Shown here piece by piece: positions 52,563 through 61,831 of a stretch of 64,000 bases of DNA. The translations under genes were made by a program, and so were the position numbers. The stretch's first letter is position 1; the number at the start of each line of letters is the position of its first letter. The stretch comes from JAIRNF01 sp031551125 (lineage in GTDB: Bacteria; Bacteroidota; Bacteroidia; Bacteroidales; UBA932). Below the pieces are notes generated by a model, which saw only the letters and a program-made list of their open reading frames with translations, was not told the DNA's origin and did not search any database. The stretch is from positions 136,036-200,035 of the forward strand of contig JAVBOB010000013.1 of assembly GCA_031551125.1 (NCBI GenBank). The letters run 5' to 3'.

Positions 52563-53759
52563 ATGAATAACAAAGTAGTATTGGCATACAGCGGCGGACT
52601 TGATACATCATATTGTATCAAATACCTTACCGTTGACAAGAAAATGGAAGTATATACAGCCTTTGTAAACACCGGTGGCTTCTCGGGTGAAGAACTGTCC
52701 GAGCTGGAAGCAAAGGCTCTTAAGCTGGGCGCAAAAAAGCACATAACCATCAACCGCGTTGAGGAGTTCTACCAAAAGGGCATACGCTATATGATTTATG
52801 GCAACGTGCTACGCCAGAACACCTACCCCATGTCGGTCAGTTCGGAGCGTATATTCCAAGCTCTTGCCATTGTTGAATATGCTAAAGAAATTGGCGCTGC
52901 TGCTATTGCTCACGGTAGTACTGGTGCGGGTAACGACCAGGTTCGTTTCGACTTGGTTTTTCAGGTAATGGCTCCCGAAATGGAAATCATTACGCCCATC
53001 CGTACCCTTGGCCTATCACGTCAGCAAGAGATAGATTATCTTGCAAAGCATGGTTACGAGTACAGCTGGGAAAAAGCAAAATACTCCATTAACCACGGGT
53101 TATGGGGAACAAGCGTTGGAGGCGTTGAAACGCTTTCGTCTGATGGAGAACTGCCCGAAGAAGCCTATCCCGTACAGGTTTCTAAGAACGGTAAAGAACA
53201 TATCAGCATTGAGTTTGATAAAGGACAGCCATGCGCTTTAAACGGTAAAAAGATGTCTCCGGTTCAGCTTATACAAGAGTTGGAAGCATTGGTAACACCT
53301 TACGGAATTGGTCGCGATATTCATGTAGGCGATACAATTATTGGTATTAAAGGTCGTGTTGGATTCGAGGCCGCTGCTGCTCTTATCATCATAAAAGCGC
53401 ATCATCTTTTAGAAAAACATGTGCTGACCAAATGGCAACAATACTGGAAAGATCAGCTGGGCAGCTGGTATGGCATGATGATGCACGAAGCACAATATCT
53501 CGATCCCGTAATGCGCGATATTGAAGCTTATCTCGAATCATCACAACGTAACGTAACCGGAACTGTGAATGTGCTACTCCAACCCTACCATTTCTCTGTG
53601 CTAGGATGTAAGTCTAAACACGATTTGATGAGCTCTAAGTTTGGCGATTACGGCGAAACAAATAAAGCATTTACCGGCGAAGACGTTGTAGGATTTACCC
53701 GCATTCTTTCTAATCAGCTGAAAATTTACCATGCGGTAAACGGCAGCATTGACGAATAA
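52563..53759 (+). CDS. argG: Argininosuccinate synthase
   Basis: The 398-residue enzyme joins citrulline and aspartate with ATP. The ATP loop VVLAYSGGLDTSYCIKYL is at the N-terminus, followed by AHGSTGAGNDQVRFDL and the later SINHGLWGTSVGG and GRVGFEAAA. Its end overlaps the region of the argC start closely (argC ATG is 10 bases downstream). It is the long Bacteroidota-type, complete in its motifs. Confidence 0.94.
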   Translation: MNNKVVLAYSGGLDTSYCIKYLTVDKKMEVYTAFVNTGGFSGEELSELEAKALKLGAKKHITINRVEEFYQKGIRYMIYGNVLRQNTYPMSVSSERIFQALAIVEYAKEIGAAAIAHGSTGAGNDQVRFDLVFQVMAPEMEIITPIRTLGLSRQQEIDYLAKHGYEYSWEKAKYSINHGLWGTSVGGVETLSSDGELPEEAYPVQVSKNGKEHISIEFDKGQPCALNGKKMSPVQLIQELEALVTPYGIGRDIHVGDTIIGIKGRVGFEAAAALIIIKAHHLLEKHVLTKWQQYWKDQLGSWYGMMMHEAQYLDPVMRDIEAYLESSQRNVTGTVNVLLQPYHFSVLGCKSKHDLMSSKFGDYGETNKAFTGEDVVGFTRILSNQLKIYHAVNGSIDE

Positions 53760-53769
53760 CACAGGCAAT

Positions 53770-54762
53770 ATGAATGATAAAAAAATAGCCATTGGTATAG
53801 TTGGCGGAACAGGATACACGGCAGGAGAACTGTTAAGAATTCTGCTATTCCACCCTAATGCTGATATTAAGTTTGTTTTCAGCACCAGTAATGCCAAACA
53901 ACCTGTAGCATCTATTCATACCGATCTTGAAGGCGATACAGATATGCTCTTCAGCGGAGAAATCTCTCCTGTTGATGTAGTATTTCTTTGTCTGGGGCAT
54001 GGTGTATCTCGCGAATTTCTTACTACTCATCCATTTAATAAGAATACAAAAGTTATTGATCTTGGCAACGATTTCAGGCTGGACGGAACATTTGAAGACA
54101 AGGGATTTACCAGAAACTTTATATACGGTATGCCCGAAGTAAGAAGGGATGAAATAATAAAGGCTGACAATATTGCTAATCCGGGTTGCTTTGCCACAGC
54201 TATTCAGCTATCCTTACTTCCATTGGCAGCAAATGACTTACTGAATAATGAGCTGCATGTGAATGCTACGACAGGTTCTACCGGAGCAGGTCGTTCGTTG
54301 AGCGCAACTACACACTTCAGCTATCGTAACGATAACCTTTCAGTCTATAAGGTCTTTTCGCATCAACATCTTGGAGAGATTAAAAAAACTCTGTCGAACC
54401 TTAAGGGATCGGAATTACCTGAAATAAACTTTGTTCCTCAACGTGGCGATTTTGCTCGTGGTATATTCTCAACCGTATATACTCATTGCGATATAAGTGA
54501 AGAAGAAGCTGTTGATCTTTATAAATCTTTCTATAAGAATCATCCTTTTACGCATGTTATAGACAGAGAAGTTAGCATGAAAGAGGCTGTGAACACCAAT
54601 AAGTGTTTGATGAACGTAAAGAAGTATGGTAACAAATTGTTCATCACTGCTGCTATAGATAATCTTCTAAAAGGAGCATCGGGGCAGGCAGTGCAAAATA
54701 TGAACCTGATGTTTGAACTAGACGAAACTTGCGGACTTCACCTCAAATCTATAGGATTTTAA
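53770..54762 (+). CDS. argC: N-acyl-gamma-glutamyl-phosphate reductase
   Basis: The start is ATG 53770 (MNDKKIAIGIVGGTGYTAGE), giving 330 residues; an in-frame TTG upstream lies in argG. The NADP loop GIVGGTGYTAGELLRIL, the catalytic Cys in NPGCFATAIQLSLLPL and the His in FSHQHLGEI are present. It reduces the acylglutamyl phosphate to the semialdehyde, using either an acetyl or, in this context, probably a succinyl intermediate. Confidence 0.93.
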   Translation: MNDKKIAIGIVGGTGYTAGELLRILLFHPNADIKFVFSTSNAKQPVASIHTDLEGDTDMLFSGEISPVDVVFLCLGHGVSREFLTTHPFNKNTKVIDLGNDFRLDGTFEDKGFTRNFIYGMPEVRRDEIIKADNIANPGCFATAIQLSLLPLAANDLLNNELHVNATTGSTGAGRSLSATTHFSYRNDNLSVYKVFSHQHLGEIKKTLSNLKGSELPEINFVPQRGDFARGIFSTVYTHCDISEEEAVDLYKSFYKNHPFTHVIDREVSMKEAVNTNKCLMNVKKYGNKLFITAAIDNLLKGASGQAVQNMNLMFELDETCGLHLKSIGF

Positions 54763-54852
54763 ATTAAAGAAAGTACAGAGTACAGTGATATGTGAAAAAA
54801 AAATTAAAAGAGACGCAACCTTAAACATTTAAACCTTTCAAACCTTCTTCTA

Positions 54853-54880
54853 AAGCCCCCTTTGGGGGTTTGGGGGCTAA
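54853..54880. repeat. CCCCC-type repeat unit before argD
   Basis: AAAGCCCCCTTTGGGGGTTT and the GGGGGCT that follows are a one-arm copy of the C-run/G-run family. It ends just ahead of argD, inside the operon. Confidence 0.6.
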
Positions 54881-54891
54881 AATTAATAATA

Positions 54892-56016
54892 ATGAATCTA
54901 TTTGACGTATATAGCATATATAACATAGAGCCGGTAAGTGCCAAAGGATGTACAATATACGATGCCAAAGGTCAACGTTATCTCGATTTTTACGGTGGAC
55001 ATGCCGTAATATCGATTGGGCATAGTCATTCGTACTATGTTGAAATACTAAAAATGCAGCTCTCTAAGCTGGGCTTCTACTCAAATGCCGTTGTCAACAG
55101 TCTTCAGCAAGAGTTTGCAAACAGACTGGGCAAGCTATCGGGTTGCGATGATTATGAATTATTCCTTTGCAACTCCGGTGCTGAGGCAAATGAAAATGCA
55201 CTAAAACTTGCATCTTTCCATACCGGAAAAAAGAAAGTTTTGGCTTTTAAAGGAGCATTCCATGGACGTACTTCGGGCGCTGTTACTGTAACGGATATTC
55301 CTTCATATAGCGCTCCATATAATCAAACAGACAATGTAACATTTGTTCCTCTTAATGATGCCAATGCTGCTGAAAAAGAGTTGGCAAAGAGAGACTATGC
55401 TGCTGTTATTGTTGAGGGCATACAAGGTGTTAGCGGAATACACATTGCAGAAAACAGCTTCTTACAGCAGCTGCAAAAGAGCTGCGAGAATCACGGCGTT
55501 ATCCTTATTCTTGATGAAATACAATCGGGTTGCGGACGTACCGGGAAATACTTCTCTCACCAGTTTGCCGGCATTCATCCCGATATTATCACAATGGCAA
55601 AAGGTATAGGTAACGGTTTTCCGATGGCTACCGTTTTAATTGATGATAAAATTAAAGCCGTTAAGGGTCAGCTAGGCACCACCTTTGGAGGCAACCACCT
55701 TGCATGTGCTGCGGGCATTGCTGTTGCCGATGTAATGAAATCTGAACGTTTAATTGATAACGCTGCCAAAAAAGGGGAAATTCTTAAAGAAGAGCTGGAA
55801 TCATTAAGCGGAATAAAAGAAGTACGCGGACGTGGACTAATGATAGGCATGGAAATGGAAAATCCTGTATCCGAAATTCGTAATAAGTTGGTGTACGAGC
55901 ATCATATTTTTACCGGAGGTGCAGGAACTCATACTATACGTCTACTACCACCGCTATGCATTACTGATGAAGAAATTGATCAATTTTTAGCCATATTCAA
56001 ATCACTGATTAAGTAA
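54892..56016 (+). CDS. argD: N-acylornithine aminotransferase
   Basis: The start is ATG 54892 (MNLFDVYSIYNIEPVSAKGC), 374 residues. The class III aminotransferase motifs are FLCNSGAEANENALKLA, AFHGRTSGAVTVT, ILILDEIQSGCGRTGKYF and the PLP Lys in ITMAKGIGNGFPMA. It converts the acylglutamate semialdehyde to acylornithine with glutamate as amino donor. Confidence 0.93.
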   Translation: MNLFDVYSIYNIEPVSAKGCTIYDAKGQRYLDFYGGHAVISIGHSHSYYVEILKMQLSKLGFYSNAVVNSLQQEFANRLGKLSGCDDYELFLCNSGAEANENALKLASFHTGKKKVLAFKGAFHGRTSGAVTVTDIPSYSAPYNQTDNVTFVPLNDANAAEKELAKRDYAAVIVEGIQGVSGIHIAENSFLQQLQKSCENHGVILILDEIQSGCGRTGKYFSHQFAGIHPDIITMAKGIGNGFPMATVLIDDKIKAVKGQLGTTFGGNHLACAAGIAVADVMKSERLIDNAAKKGEILKEELESLSGIKEVRGRGLMIGMEMENPVSEIRNKLVYEHHIFTGGAGTHTIRLLPPLCITDEEIDQFLAIFKSLIK

Positions 56017-56135
56017 CTCGTGAGTGGTAAAGCGTTAAGCGAAAAAGCATGCGACGATTAACAGCTTACGACCAACTTTTAATAGCTGATTCTTTGCGAT
56101 TAACGTTTTACGATTAACCATTAACACAAAAAAAC

Positions 56136-57089
56136 ATGAAAACTTTTACATCTGTTCACGATATAGGAAGCCTTAAGGATGCGCTGCAAGAAGCGTTTGA
56201 AGTAAAACAAAATCCATATAAATACGATGCTTTAGGTAAGAATAAAACCCTGCTTATGGTTTTCTTCAATTCAAGTCTTCGCACCAGATTAAGCACTCAA
56301 AAAGCCGCAATGAACCTTGGCATGAACGTTATTGTGCTAGACATTAATCAAGGTGCATGGAAGCTGGAGACCGAACGCGGTGTAATTATGGATGGCGATA
56401 AACCTGAGCATATTCTCGAAGCAATTCCTGTAATGGGCTGCTACTGCGATGTTATAGGCGTTCGCTCATTTGCCAATTTCGAGAGCAAGAAAGCAGACTA
56501 TGGCGAAGATGTGCTTAACGGATTTATTAAGCTATCGGGTAAGCCGGTTTTCAGCATGGAAGCTGCTATCCGTCACCCGCTACAGAGCTTTGCCGATCTC
56601 ATCACTATTGAGGAGTATAAAAAAACCGAACGTCCGAAAGTTGTGCTGACATGGGCTCCACACCCCAAAGCGTTACCTCAGGCTGTTCCCAACTCTTTTG
56701 CCGAGTGGATGAATGCTACCAACTACGACTTTGTTATCACTCACCCCGAAGGATATGAGCTTGACAGGCAATTCGTTGGTAATGCTAAGGTAGAATACAA
56801 TCAGAAAAAAGCATTTGAAGGTGCCGACTTTATCTATGCCAAAAATTGGGCTGCTTATCAAGATCCCAACTATGGCAAGATATTGAATACAGATCGCGCA
56901 TGGACAGTTGATGAAGCTAAAATGAAGCTGACAAACGATGCTTTTTTCATGCACTGCCTTCCTGTTCGCCGCAATATGATAGTAACAGATGATGTGATTG
57001 AAAGTTCTCAGTCATTGGTAATTCCCGAGGCTGCAAACCGTGTGGTATCGGCACAAGTTGTACTTAAGAGGATTTTAGAAAGTTTGTAG
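56136..57089 (+). CDS. argF': N-succinylornithine carbamoyltransferase-type enzyme
   Basis: The 317-residue enzyme has the carbamoyl phosphate loop FFNSSLRTRLSTQKAA, AIRHPLQSFADLITIEEY and the C-terminal HCLPVRR. In this family the residue at about position 90 decides the substrate: Glu in the acetylornithine enzymes of Xanthomonas, Pro in the Bacteroides fragilis enzyme, which uses N-succinylornithine. Here residue 90 is Pro (DGDKPEHILE), and the whole N-terminus resembles the B. fragilis enzyme as I remember it. The operon therefore probably runs on succinyl intermediates. The spacer before it has GATTAACG-type short repeats. Confidence 0.9.
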   Translation: MKTFTSVHDIGSLKDALQEAFEVKQNPYKYDALGKNKTLLMVFFNSSLRTRLSTQKAAMNLGMNVIVLDINQGAWKLETERGVIMDGDKPEHILEAIPVMGCYCDVIGVRSFANFESKKADYGEDVLNGFIKLSGKPVFSMEAAIRHPLQSFADLITIEEYKKTERPKVVLTWAPHPKALPQAVPNSFAEWMNATNYDFVITHPEGYELDRQFVGNAKVEYNQKKAFEGADFIYAKNWAAYQDPNYGKILNTDRAWTVDEAKMKLTNDAFFMHCLPVRRNMIVTDDVIESSQSLVIPEAANRVVSAQVVLKRILESL

Positions 57090-57202
57090 TAACTTTGCTT
57101 TGAAAGAAGGACAAAAGACATAAAGAGCAAAGACTACTTCATCGCTCATTGCAACAACAAATAATAAAAGTCCTTTGTCTTAAAATCTCTAATCCCTATA
57201 GT

Positions 57203-57979
57203 ATGCTGAATATCGTAAAAATAGGCGGAAACATTATTGATAATGAGGCGGAATTGACTCCGTTTCTAAAAGACTTTTCTACTATCAGCAACCCCAAAAT
57301 ATTGGTTCATGGGGGAGGTAAGCTAACCACTCGTCTTGCAGAAAAGCTGGGTATTCAAACTACCATGATTGATGGCCGTAGGGTTACCGATGCTGATACA
57401 TTGAAGATCGCTGCTATGGTTTACGCAGGATGGATTAATAAATCTATCGTTGCACAGCTGCAAAGCATGAAATGTAATGCTATCGGGCTATCAGGTGCAG
57501 ATGCAAATCTGATTCCAGCCGTTCGTCGCCCTGCTGAACCTATCGATTTTGGTTTTGTTGGCGATATCCAGCCGCACCGTATCTCGGTTAAAATGCTGAA
57601 AGATATGTTCGAGAGAAGCCTTACTCCTGTGTTTTGCTCTATCACGCACAATGGCGAAGGTAGCCTGCTAAACAGCAATGCCGACAGCATTGCTTCGGCT
57701 CTGGCTGTTGCGTTGGCAGGAATCGTTCCCGTAAGATTGGTATTCTGCTTTGAAAAGAATGGCGTACTCACAGATGTAAACGATGACGACTCATACATAC
57801 GATACATTAATCCTGAGAAGTATCAGACGCTAAAAGAAGAAGGCACAATTTCTCAAGGCATGATTCCTAAGTTGGATAATGCTTTCAGCGCGCTTAAAAT
57901 GGGTGTAAAAGAGGTGCTGATAAAGCATGCAAAGAATGTGACCAAGGGGATTGGTACGGTTATAACATTGGAGGAATAG
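57203..57979 (+). CDS. argB: N-acylglutamate kinase
   Basis: The start is ATG 57203 (MLNIVKIGGNIIDNEAELTP), 258 residues. The amino acid kinase motifs KIGGNI, LVHGGGKLTTRLAEKLG, GLSGADANLI and the C-terminal IPKLDNAFSALKMGVKEVLI are present. It phosphorylates the N-acylated glutamate in the second step of the pathway. A spacer with AAAGACAnAAAGAGC-like runs precedes it. Confidence 0.93.
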   Translation: MLNIVKIGGNIIDNEAELTPFLKDFSTISNPKILVHGGGKLTTRLAEKLGIQTTMIDGRRVTDADTLKIAAMVYAGWINKSIVAQLQSMKCNAIGLSGADANLIPAVRRPAEPIDFGFVGDIQPHRISVKMLKDMFERSLTPVFCSITHNGEGSLLNSNADSIASALAVALAGIVPVRLVFCFEKNGVLTDVNDDDSYIRYINPEKYQTLKEEGTISQGMIPKLDNAFSALKMGVKEVLIKHAKNVTKGIGTVITLEE

Positions 57980-58047
57980 AAAAAGCAATGTGTAAATGTG
58001 CTAATATGCAAATATGAGAATGAAAAGATGTAGATAGTAAAAGAACC

Positions 58048-58138
58048 GTCATATCGAACGTAGTGAGACATCTCCTCAATAGTAGCAAACCATTGACTTA
58101 TGTACCATCTAGCAAGTCCCCTTTAGGGGATTTAGGGG
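58048..58138. repeat. Two repeat arms in the argB-argE spacer
   Basis: At 58048-58076 there is one arm of the GTCATnTCGAACG...GAGACATCTCCT family (see 51134-51291 and 60945-61073). At 58116-58138 there is one arm of the CCCCTTTAGGGGATTTAGGGG family. Neither has its inverted partner here. Confidence 0.65.
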
Positions 58139-58176
58139 TAAAAGCGTAGAATTTTAGGATAAGAACTATTGAATAA

Positions 58177-59244
58177 ATGAGTTTAAACAATACATATCAA
58201 CAAGCCATCAATTTACTAAAACAGCTAATAGAAACTCCTTCGTTATCAACAGAAGAGGATAAAACGGCTGAGATAATTTTTGATTTTCTTTCATCACAAG
58301 GAATGAATCCTAAACGGTATATGAACAACGTTTGGGCGCAGTCTCCAAATTATGATGCGACAAAACCAACCCTACTATTAAACTCTCATCATGATACGGT
58401 GCAACCTTCGCCTGCATATACCAGAGACCCTTTTGCCGCTATCATTGAGGATGGTAAGTTGTACGGTTTAGGCAGCAACGATGCAGGTGGTTCTGTAGTT
58501 TCGCTACTGTATATATTTTGCATAATGGCAAAAGAAAAATTGCCATATAACCTTGTAATAGCAATAACTGCAGAAGAAGAGCGGGTAAGCGTAAACGGTA
58601 TTTCCGCCCTCCTACCCGAACTTCCTAAAATAGACTTTGCCATTGTAGGCGAACCCACCCAAATGAATGCAGCCGTTGCAGAACGCGGGTTAATGGTACT
58701 GGACTGCTTATCGAAAGGTAAATCGGGGCACGCTGCACGTAACGAAGGTGATAACGCCCTATATCATGCCATTGATGATATACAATGGTTTATAACGTAT
58801 CGATTTCCAAAAGTATCACCGTTAATGGGCGAGGTAAAAATGACAGTTACACAGATTCAGGCAGGCACTCAACACAACGTTATACCAGCCGAATGCTCGT
58901 TTGTAGTGGATGTTCGCCCTACCGATTGCTATAAGAATGAGGAGATAGTTGACATAGTTCGCCAGCATGTAAAGTGTGAGGTTAAACCACGATCAACTCA
59001 TTTGTTGGCTTCCGCCTTAGATGAAAACCATTGTCTAATGAAAACAGCAAAGCAGCTAGGTATGACCTGCTATATATCACCCACAACATCTGATATTACA
59101 CGTATTCCCGTCCCTGCGCTTAAGCTGGGACCGGGAGATTCTGCCCGCTCTCATACAGCAGACGAGTTTATTTATGTTGACGAGATAAAGCAAGGGATAG
59201 ATGGTTATATTCGTTTTTTTAAAGCACTAGTCGTTAATAGTTAA
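58177..59244 (+). CDS. argE: N-acylornithine/N-acylcitrulline deacylase (M20 family)
   Basis: The 355-residue M20 metallopeptidase has LLNSHHDTVQPS (metal His and Asp), ITAEEERVSVNG (catalytic Glu pair) and GEPTQMNAAVAERG, then LKLGPGDSARSHTADEF with the last metal His. In the operon it removes the acyl group; since the carbamoyltransferase acts before deacylation, its substrate is likely acyl-citrulline. The start ATG is close to the end of a repeat. Confidence 0.9.
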   Translation: MSLNNTYQQAINLLKQLIETPSLSTEEDKTAEIIFDFLSSQGMNPKRYMNNVWAQSPNYDATKPTLLLNSHHDTVQPSPAYTRDPFAAIIEDGKLYGLGSNDAGGSVVSLLYIFCIMAKEKLPYNLVIAITAEEERVSVNGISALLPELPKIDFAIVGEPTQMNAAVAERGLMVLDCLSKGKSGHAARNEGDNALYHAIDDIQWFITYRFPKVSPLMGEVKMTVTQIQAGTQHNVIPAECSFVVDVRPTDCYKNEEIVDIVRQHVKCEVKPRSTHLLASALDENHCLMKTAKQLGMTCYISPTTSDITRIPVPALKLGPGDSARSHTADEFIYVDEIKQGIDGYIRFFKALVVNS

Positions 59245-59307
59245 TTGTAAAGCGTTAGTCGAAATCTTCGTTTCACAATTGAGGACTAATACATAACTAA
59301 CAAAACT

Positions 59308-60603
59308 ATGAAACTTTGGAGTAAAGGCTACGATGCCGATAAAACCGTTGAACAATTTACCGTTGGAAGAGACAGAGAGTTCGACCTTCGTCTTGCCAAG
59401 CATGATGTGGCTGGCTCTATTGCGCACATCAAAATGCTTGAAAGCATTGGTTTGCTTACAAAAGAAGAGCTGAGTCAGCTGATAGATGGTCTCAATAATA
59501 TAACTCAAGATATAGAAGCAAGTAAATTTGTGATTGAAGATGATGTTGAAGACGTTCATTCTCAAGTAGAGCTGTTGCTTACCCGTCAGTTGGGTGATGT
59601 GGGCAAGAAGATACACTCTGGCCGTTCTCGTAACGATCAAGTTTTAGTTGACCTAAAGCTGTTTTTCCGCGAAGAGATACAAGACATTGCTGCAACTATA
59701 AACGAATTATTTGAAGAGCTGATAGAACAAAGCGAACGCTATAAGCAAGTTTTGATGCCGGGTTACACCCACATGCAAATTGCCATGCCTTCATCTTTTG
59801 GGTTATGGTTTGGCGCTTATGCCGAATCGCTGGCAGATGATATGCTTATGCTGGAAGCAGCCTATAGGTTAGCAAATCAAAATCCGCTGGGGTCAGCTGC
59901 GGGTTACGGTTCATCATTCCCCTTAAATCGTACCATGACTACCGAACTATTAGGTTTTGAGAACATGCATTATAACGTTATCAATGCTCAGCTGTCGCGC
60001 GGTAAAACAGAACGCAGCATTGGTTATGCCATAGGCGCAATTGCATCAAGTGTTGGTAAGCTGGCTATGGATATTTGTTTGTATATGGGGCAAAACTTCG
60101 GCTTTATATCATTTCCCGACGAGCTGACAACAGGCTCAAGCATTATGCCCCACAAGAAAAATCCTGATGTTTGTGAACTGATACGTGCCAAATGCAACCG
60201 CTTACAAAGCGTTCCGAATGAGCTAAGCATGATGACCACAAATCTCCCGACAGGTTACCATCGCGACTTCCAGCTGTTAAAAGAAATTCTTTTCCCTGCT
60301 ATTGATGAGCTGAAAAACTGTCTGCAAATGATTACTTTCATGCTTCACCACATCAAAGTAAATGAGCATATTCTGGACGATGAAAGGTATAGCTACCTGT
60401 TTACGGTTGAAGATGTAAATAATCTGGTGTTATCGGGCATACCTTTTCGTGATGCCTACCGGCAAATTGGAGAGCAAGTGCAAAACGGCACATACAAACC
60501 AAACAAAACCGTAAAGCATACACACGAGGGCAGCATTGGCAACCTGTGTACAGAGCAGATTAAGGCAAAGATGCAAGAGGCTTTGAGTAGAATTGTAACG
60601 TAA
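59308..60603 (+). CDS. argH: Argininosuccinate lyase
   Basis: The 431-residue enzyme of the fumarase/aspartase fold has KLWSKGYDADKTVEQFTVGR at the start, HSGRSRNDQVLVDLKL, the catalytic loop TTGSSIMPHKKNPDVCELIR and NPLGSAAGYGSSFP. It releases arginine and fumarate. It is the last biosynthetic gene of the operon; it is slightly short against the 450-460 residues of many relatives. Confidence 0.94.
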   Translation: MKLWSKGYDADKTVEQFTVGRDREFDLRLAKHDVAGSIAHIKMLESIGLLTKEELSQLIDGLNNITQDIEASKFVIEDDVEDVHSQVELLLTRQLGDVGKKIHSGRSRNDQVLVDLKLFFREEIQDIAATINELFEELIEQSERYKQVLMPGYTHMQIAMPSSFGLWFGAYAESLADDMLMLEAAYRLANQNPLGSAAGYGSSFPLNRTMTTELLGFENMHYNVINAQLSRGKTERSIGYAIGAIASSVGKLAMDICLYMGQNFGFISFPDELTTGSSIMPHKKNPDVCELIRAKCNRLQSVPNELSMMTTNLPTGYHRDFQLLKEILFPAIDELKNCLQMITFMLHHIKVNEHILDDERYSYLFTVEDVNNLVLSGIPFRDAYRQIGEQVQNGTYKPNKTVKHTHEGSIGNLCTEQIKAKMQEALSRIVT

Positions 60604-60623
60604 CAACGAAACAAGATTTTTCA

Positions 60624-60923
60624 ATGCCGACCTCTCGCATTACTCGAGAAAAAGAGACCGTAAAACGCATGATTCATCTTTACTGCTTAAAGAAAGAAAA
60701 GAATCATGCACTATGCCTTGAATGTACCGAACTTTTACAATATGCGTATGCCAGACTGGAACGTTGTCCTTTTGGAGAGAAGAAAAAAGCCTGTAAAAGT
60801 TGTACGATACACTGCTACAAACCGGATGTACGCTCACGCATACAAGAAGTAATGCGTTATGCCGGTCCACGTATGTTGTTTTACCATCCAGTAGCAGCAA
60901 TCAAACATCTATTCAATATTTGA
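60624..60923 (+). CDS. YgbA-like (nitrous oxide-stimulated promoter) small Cys-rich protein
   Basis: The 99-residue protein has several Cys residues in ordered places (CLKKEKNHALCLECTELL, RCPFGEKKKACKSCTIHC) and the PF11756-like end MRYAGPRMLFYHPVAAIKHL. The family was named from a nitric-oxide/nitrous-oxide responsive promoter; in enterobacteria ygbA belongs to the NsrR regulon. A metal-binding role is possible. It is 20 bases after argH and may be co-transcribed by position only. Confidence 0.82.
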   Translation: MPTSRITREKETVKRMIHLYCLKKEKNHALCLECTELLQYAYARLERCPFGEKKKACKSCTIHCYKPDVRSRIQEVMRYAGPRMLFYHPVAAIKHLFNI

Positions 60924-60944
60924 ATTGGATATGCGATAAAGAAG

Positions 60945-61073
60945 GTCATTTCGAATGTAGTGAGAAATCTCCTGAAAAGCAATAATAACTGATTAGTAGC
61001 TGTCTTTTTTCGTGATACTTGATACGTGTATCGTGCTACTATTGAGGAGATGTCTCACTACGTTCGAAATGAC
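60945..61073. repeat. Inverted 29-bp repeat enclosing a 'GTATCGTG' unit
   Basis: Bases 60945-60973 (GTCATTTCGAATGTAGTGAG...) and 61045-61073 are inverted copies with two mismatches. The 71-base middle holds a GTGATACTTGATACGTG unit (61011-61040). It lies between the convergent ygbA-like and purE genes. A further TATCGTG unit is at 61104-61131, by the end of purE. Confidence 0.7.
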
Positions 61074-61128
61074 ACGATAATTTTGGATTTGCCATGCAAT
61101 CGTAATGCTTGTATCGTGTTTCTTGATA

Positions 61129-61644
61129 CTATCTCTTTACTTTAAACTCGTACTCAACCTTAGCCAGCTCATCATTGGCTTTAGCAATTTTTTTTGCCAA
61201 ATCTTCCTTAAACTTCACCAACTTATCGTATAGCTTATCATCACCCGTTGCTAGTATCTGAACGGCAAGTATAGCCGCGTTACGGGCTCCGTCAAGCGCA
61301 ACTGTTGCAACAGGAATTCCCGCAGGCATCTGAAGTATAGAAAGTATAGAATCCCAACCATCAATAGAGTTAGACGATTTAATGGGAACACCGATAACAG
61401 GCACCGGTGTAAATGCCGCGATAACGCCGGGTAGATGCGCCGCGCCTCCTGCTCCCGCAATAATTACCTTTATTCCTTTTGAATGCGCCGACTTTGCAAA
61501 ATCGGCAACCATTTCGGGTACACGATGGGCAGAAAGCGCATTTATTTCGAACGGAATCTGCATTTCGTTTAAAAACTTGGCAGCCTCTTCCATTATCGAA
61601 AGATCTGAAGTGCTACCCATAATAATACTTACAACCGGATTCAT
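61129..61644 (-). CDS. purE: N5-carboxyaminoimidazole ribonucleotide mutase
   Basis: The 171-residue class I PurE has VSIIMGSTSDLSIMEEA, the active-site loop LSAHRVPEMVADF and IIAGAGGAAHLPGVIAAFT, with PVIGVPIKSSNSIDGWDSILS. It moves the carboxyl group from N5-CAIR to CAIR in purine synthesis. A partner purK is expected but not in the window. It is convergent with the ygbA-like gene and divergent from hpt. Confidence 0.94.
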   Translation of the reverse strand: MNPVVSIIMGSTSDLSIMEEAAKFLNEMQIPFEINALSAHRVPEMVADFAKSAHSKGIKVIIAGAGGAAHLPGVIAAFTPVPVIGVPIKSSNSIDGWDSILSILQMPAGIPVATVALDGARNAAILAVQILATGDDKLYDKLVKFKEDLAKKIAKANDELAKVEYEFKVKR

Positions 61645-61831
61645 AATTTTAGGATCTATTTTTGATTAATATAAATTCAACTTGCGATAATGCTTTAGTC
61701 AATAAATTCAATATAAAAAACATACAATTCTTTTATAAAGAAGCAATTTATAAAAGAAAAATTATAGTTTAGCAAAATTAATGCTATTTTAGTCTTTTAT
61801 TTCAACCCCTTCGAATTAAGCGCCAAAATAA

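Noticed and set aside
44383..61131. The series of inverted repeats as a CRISPR array
   Set aside because: The units are not regularly spaced, are of different families and have no cas genes near.
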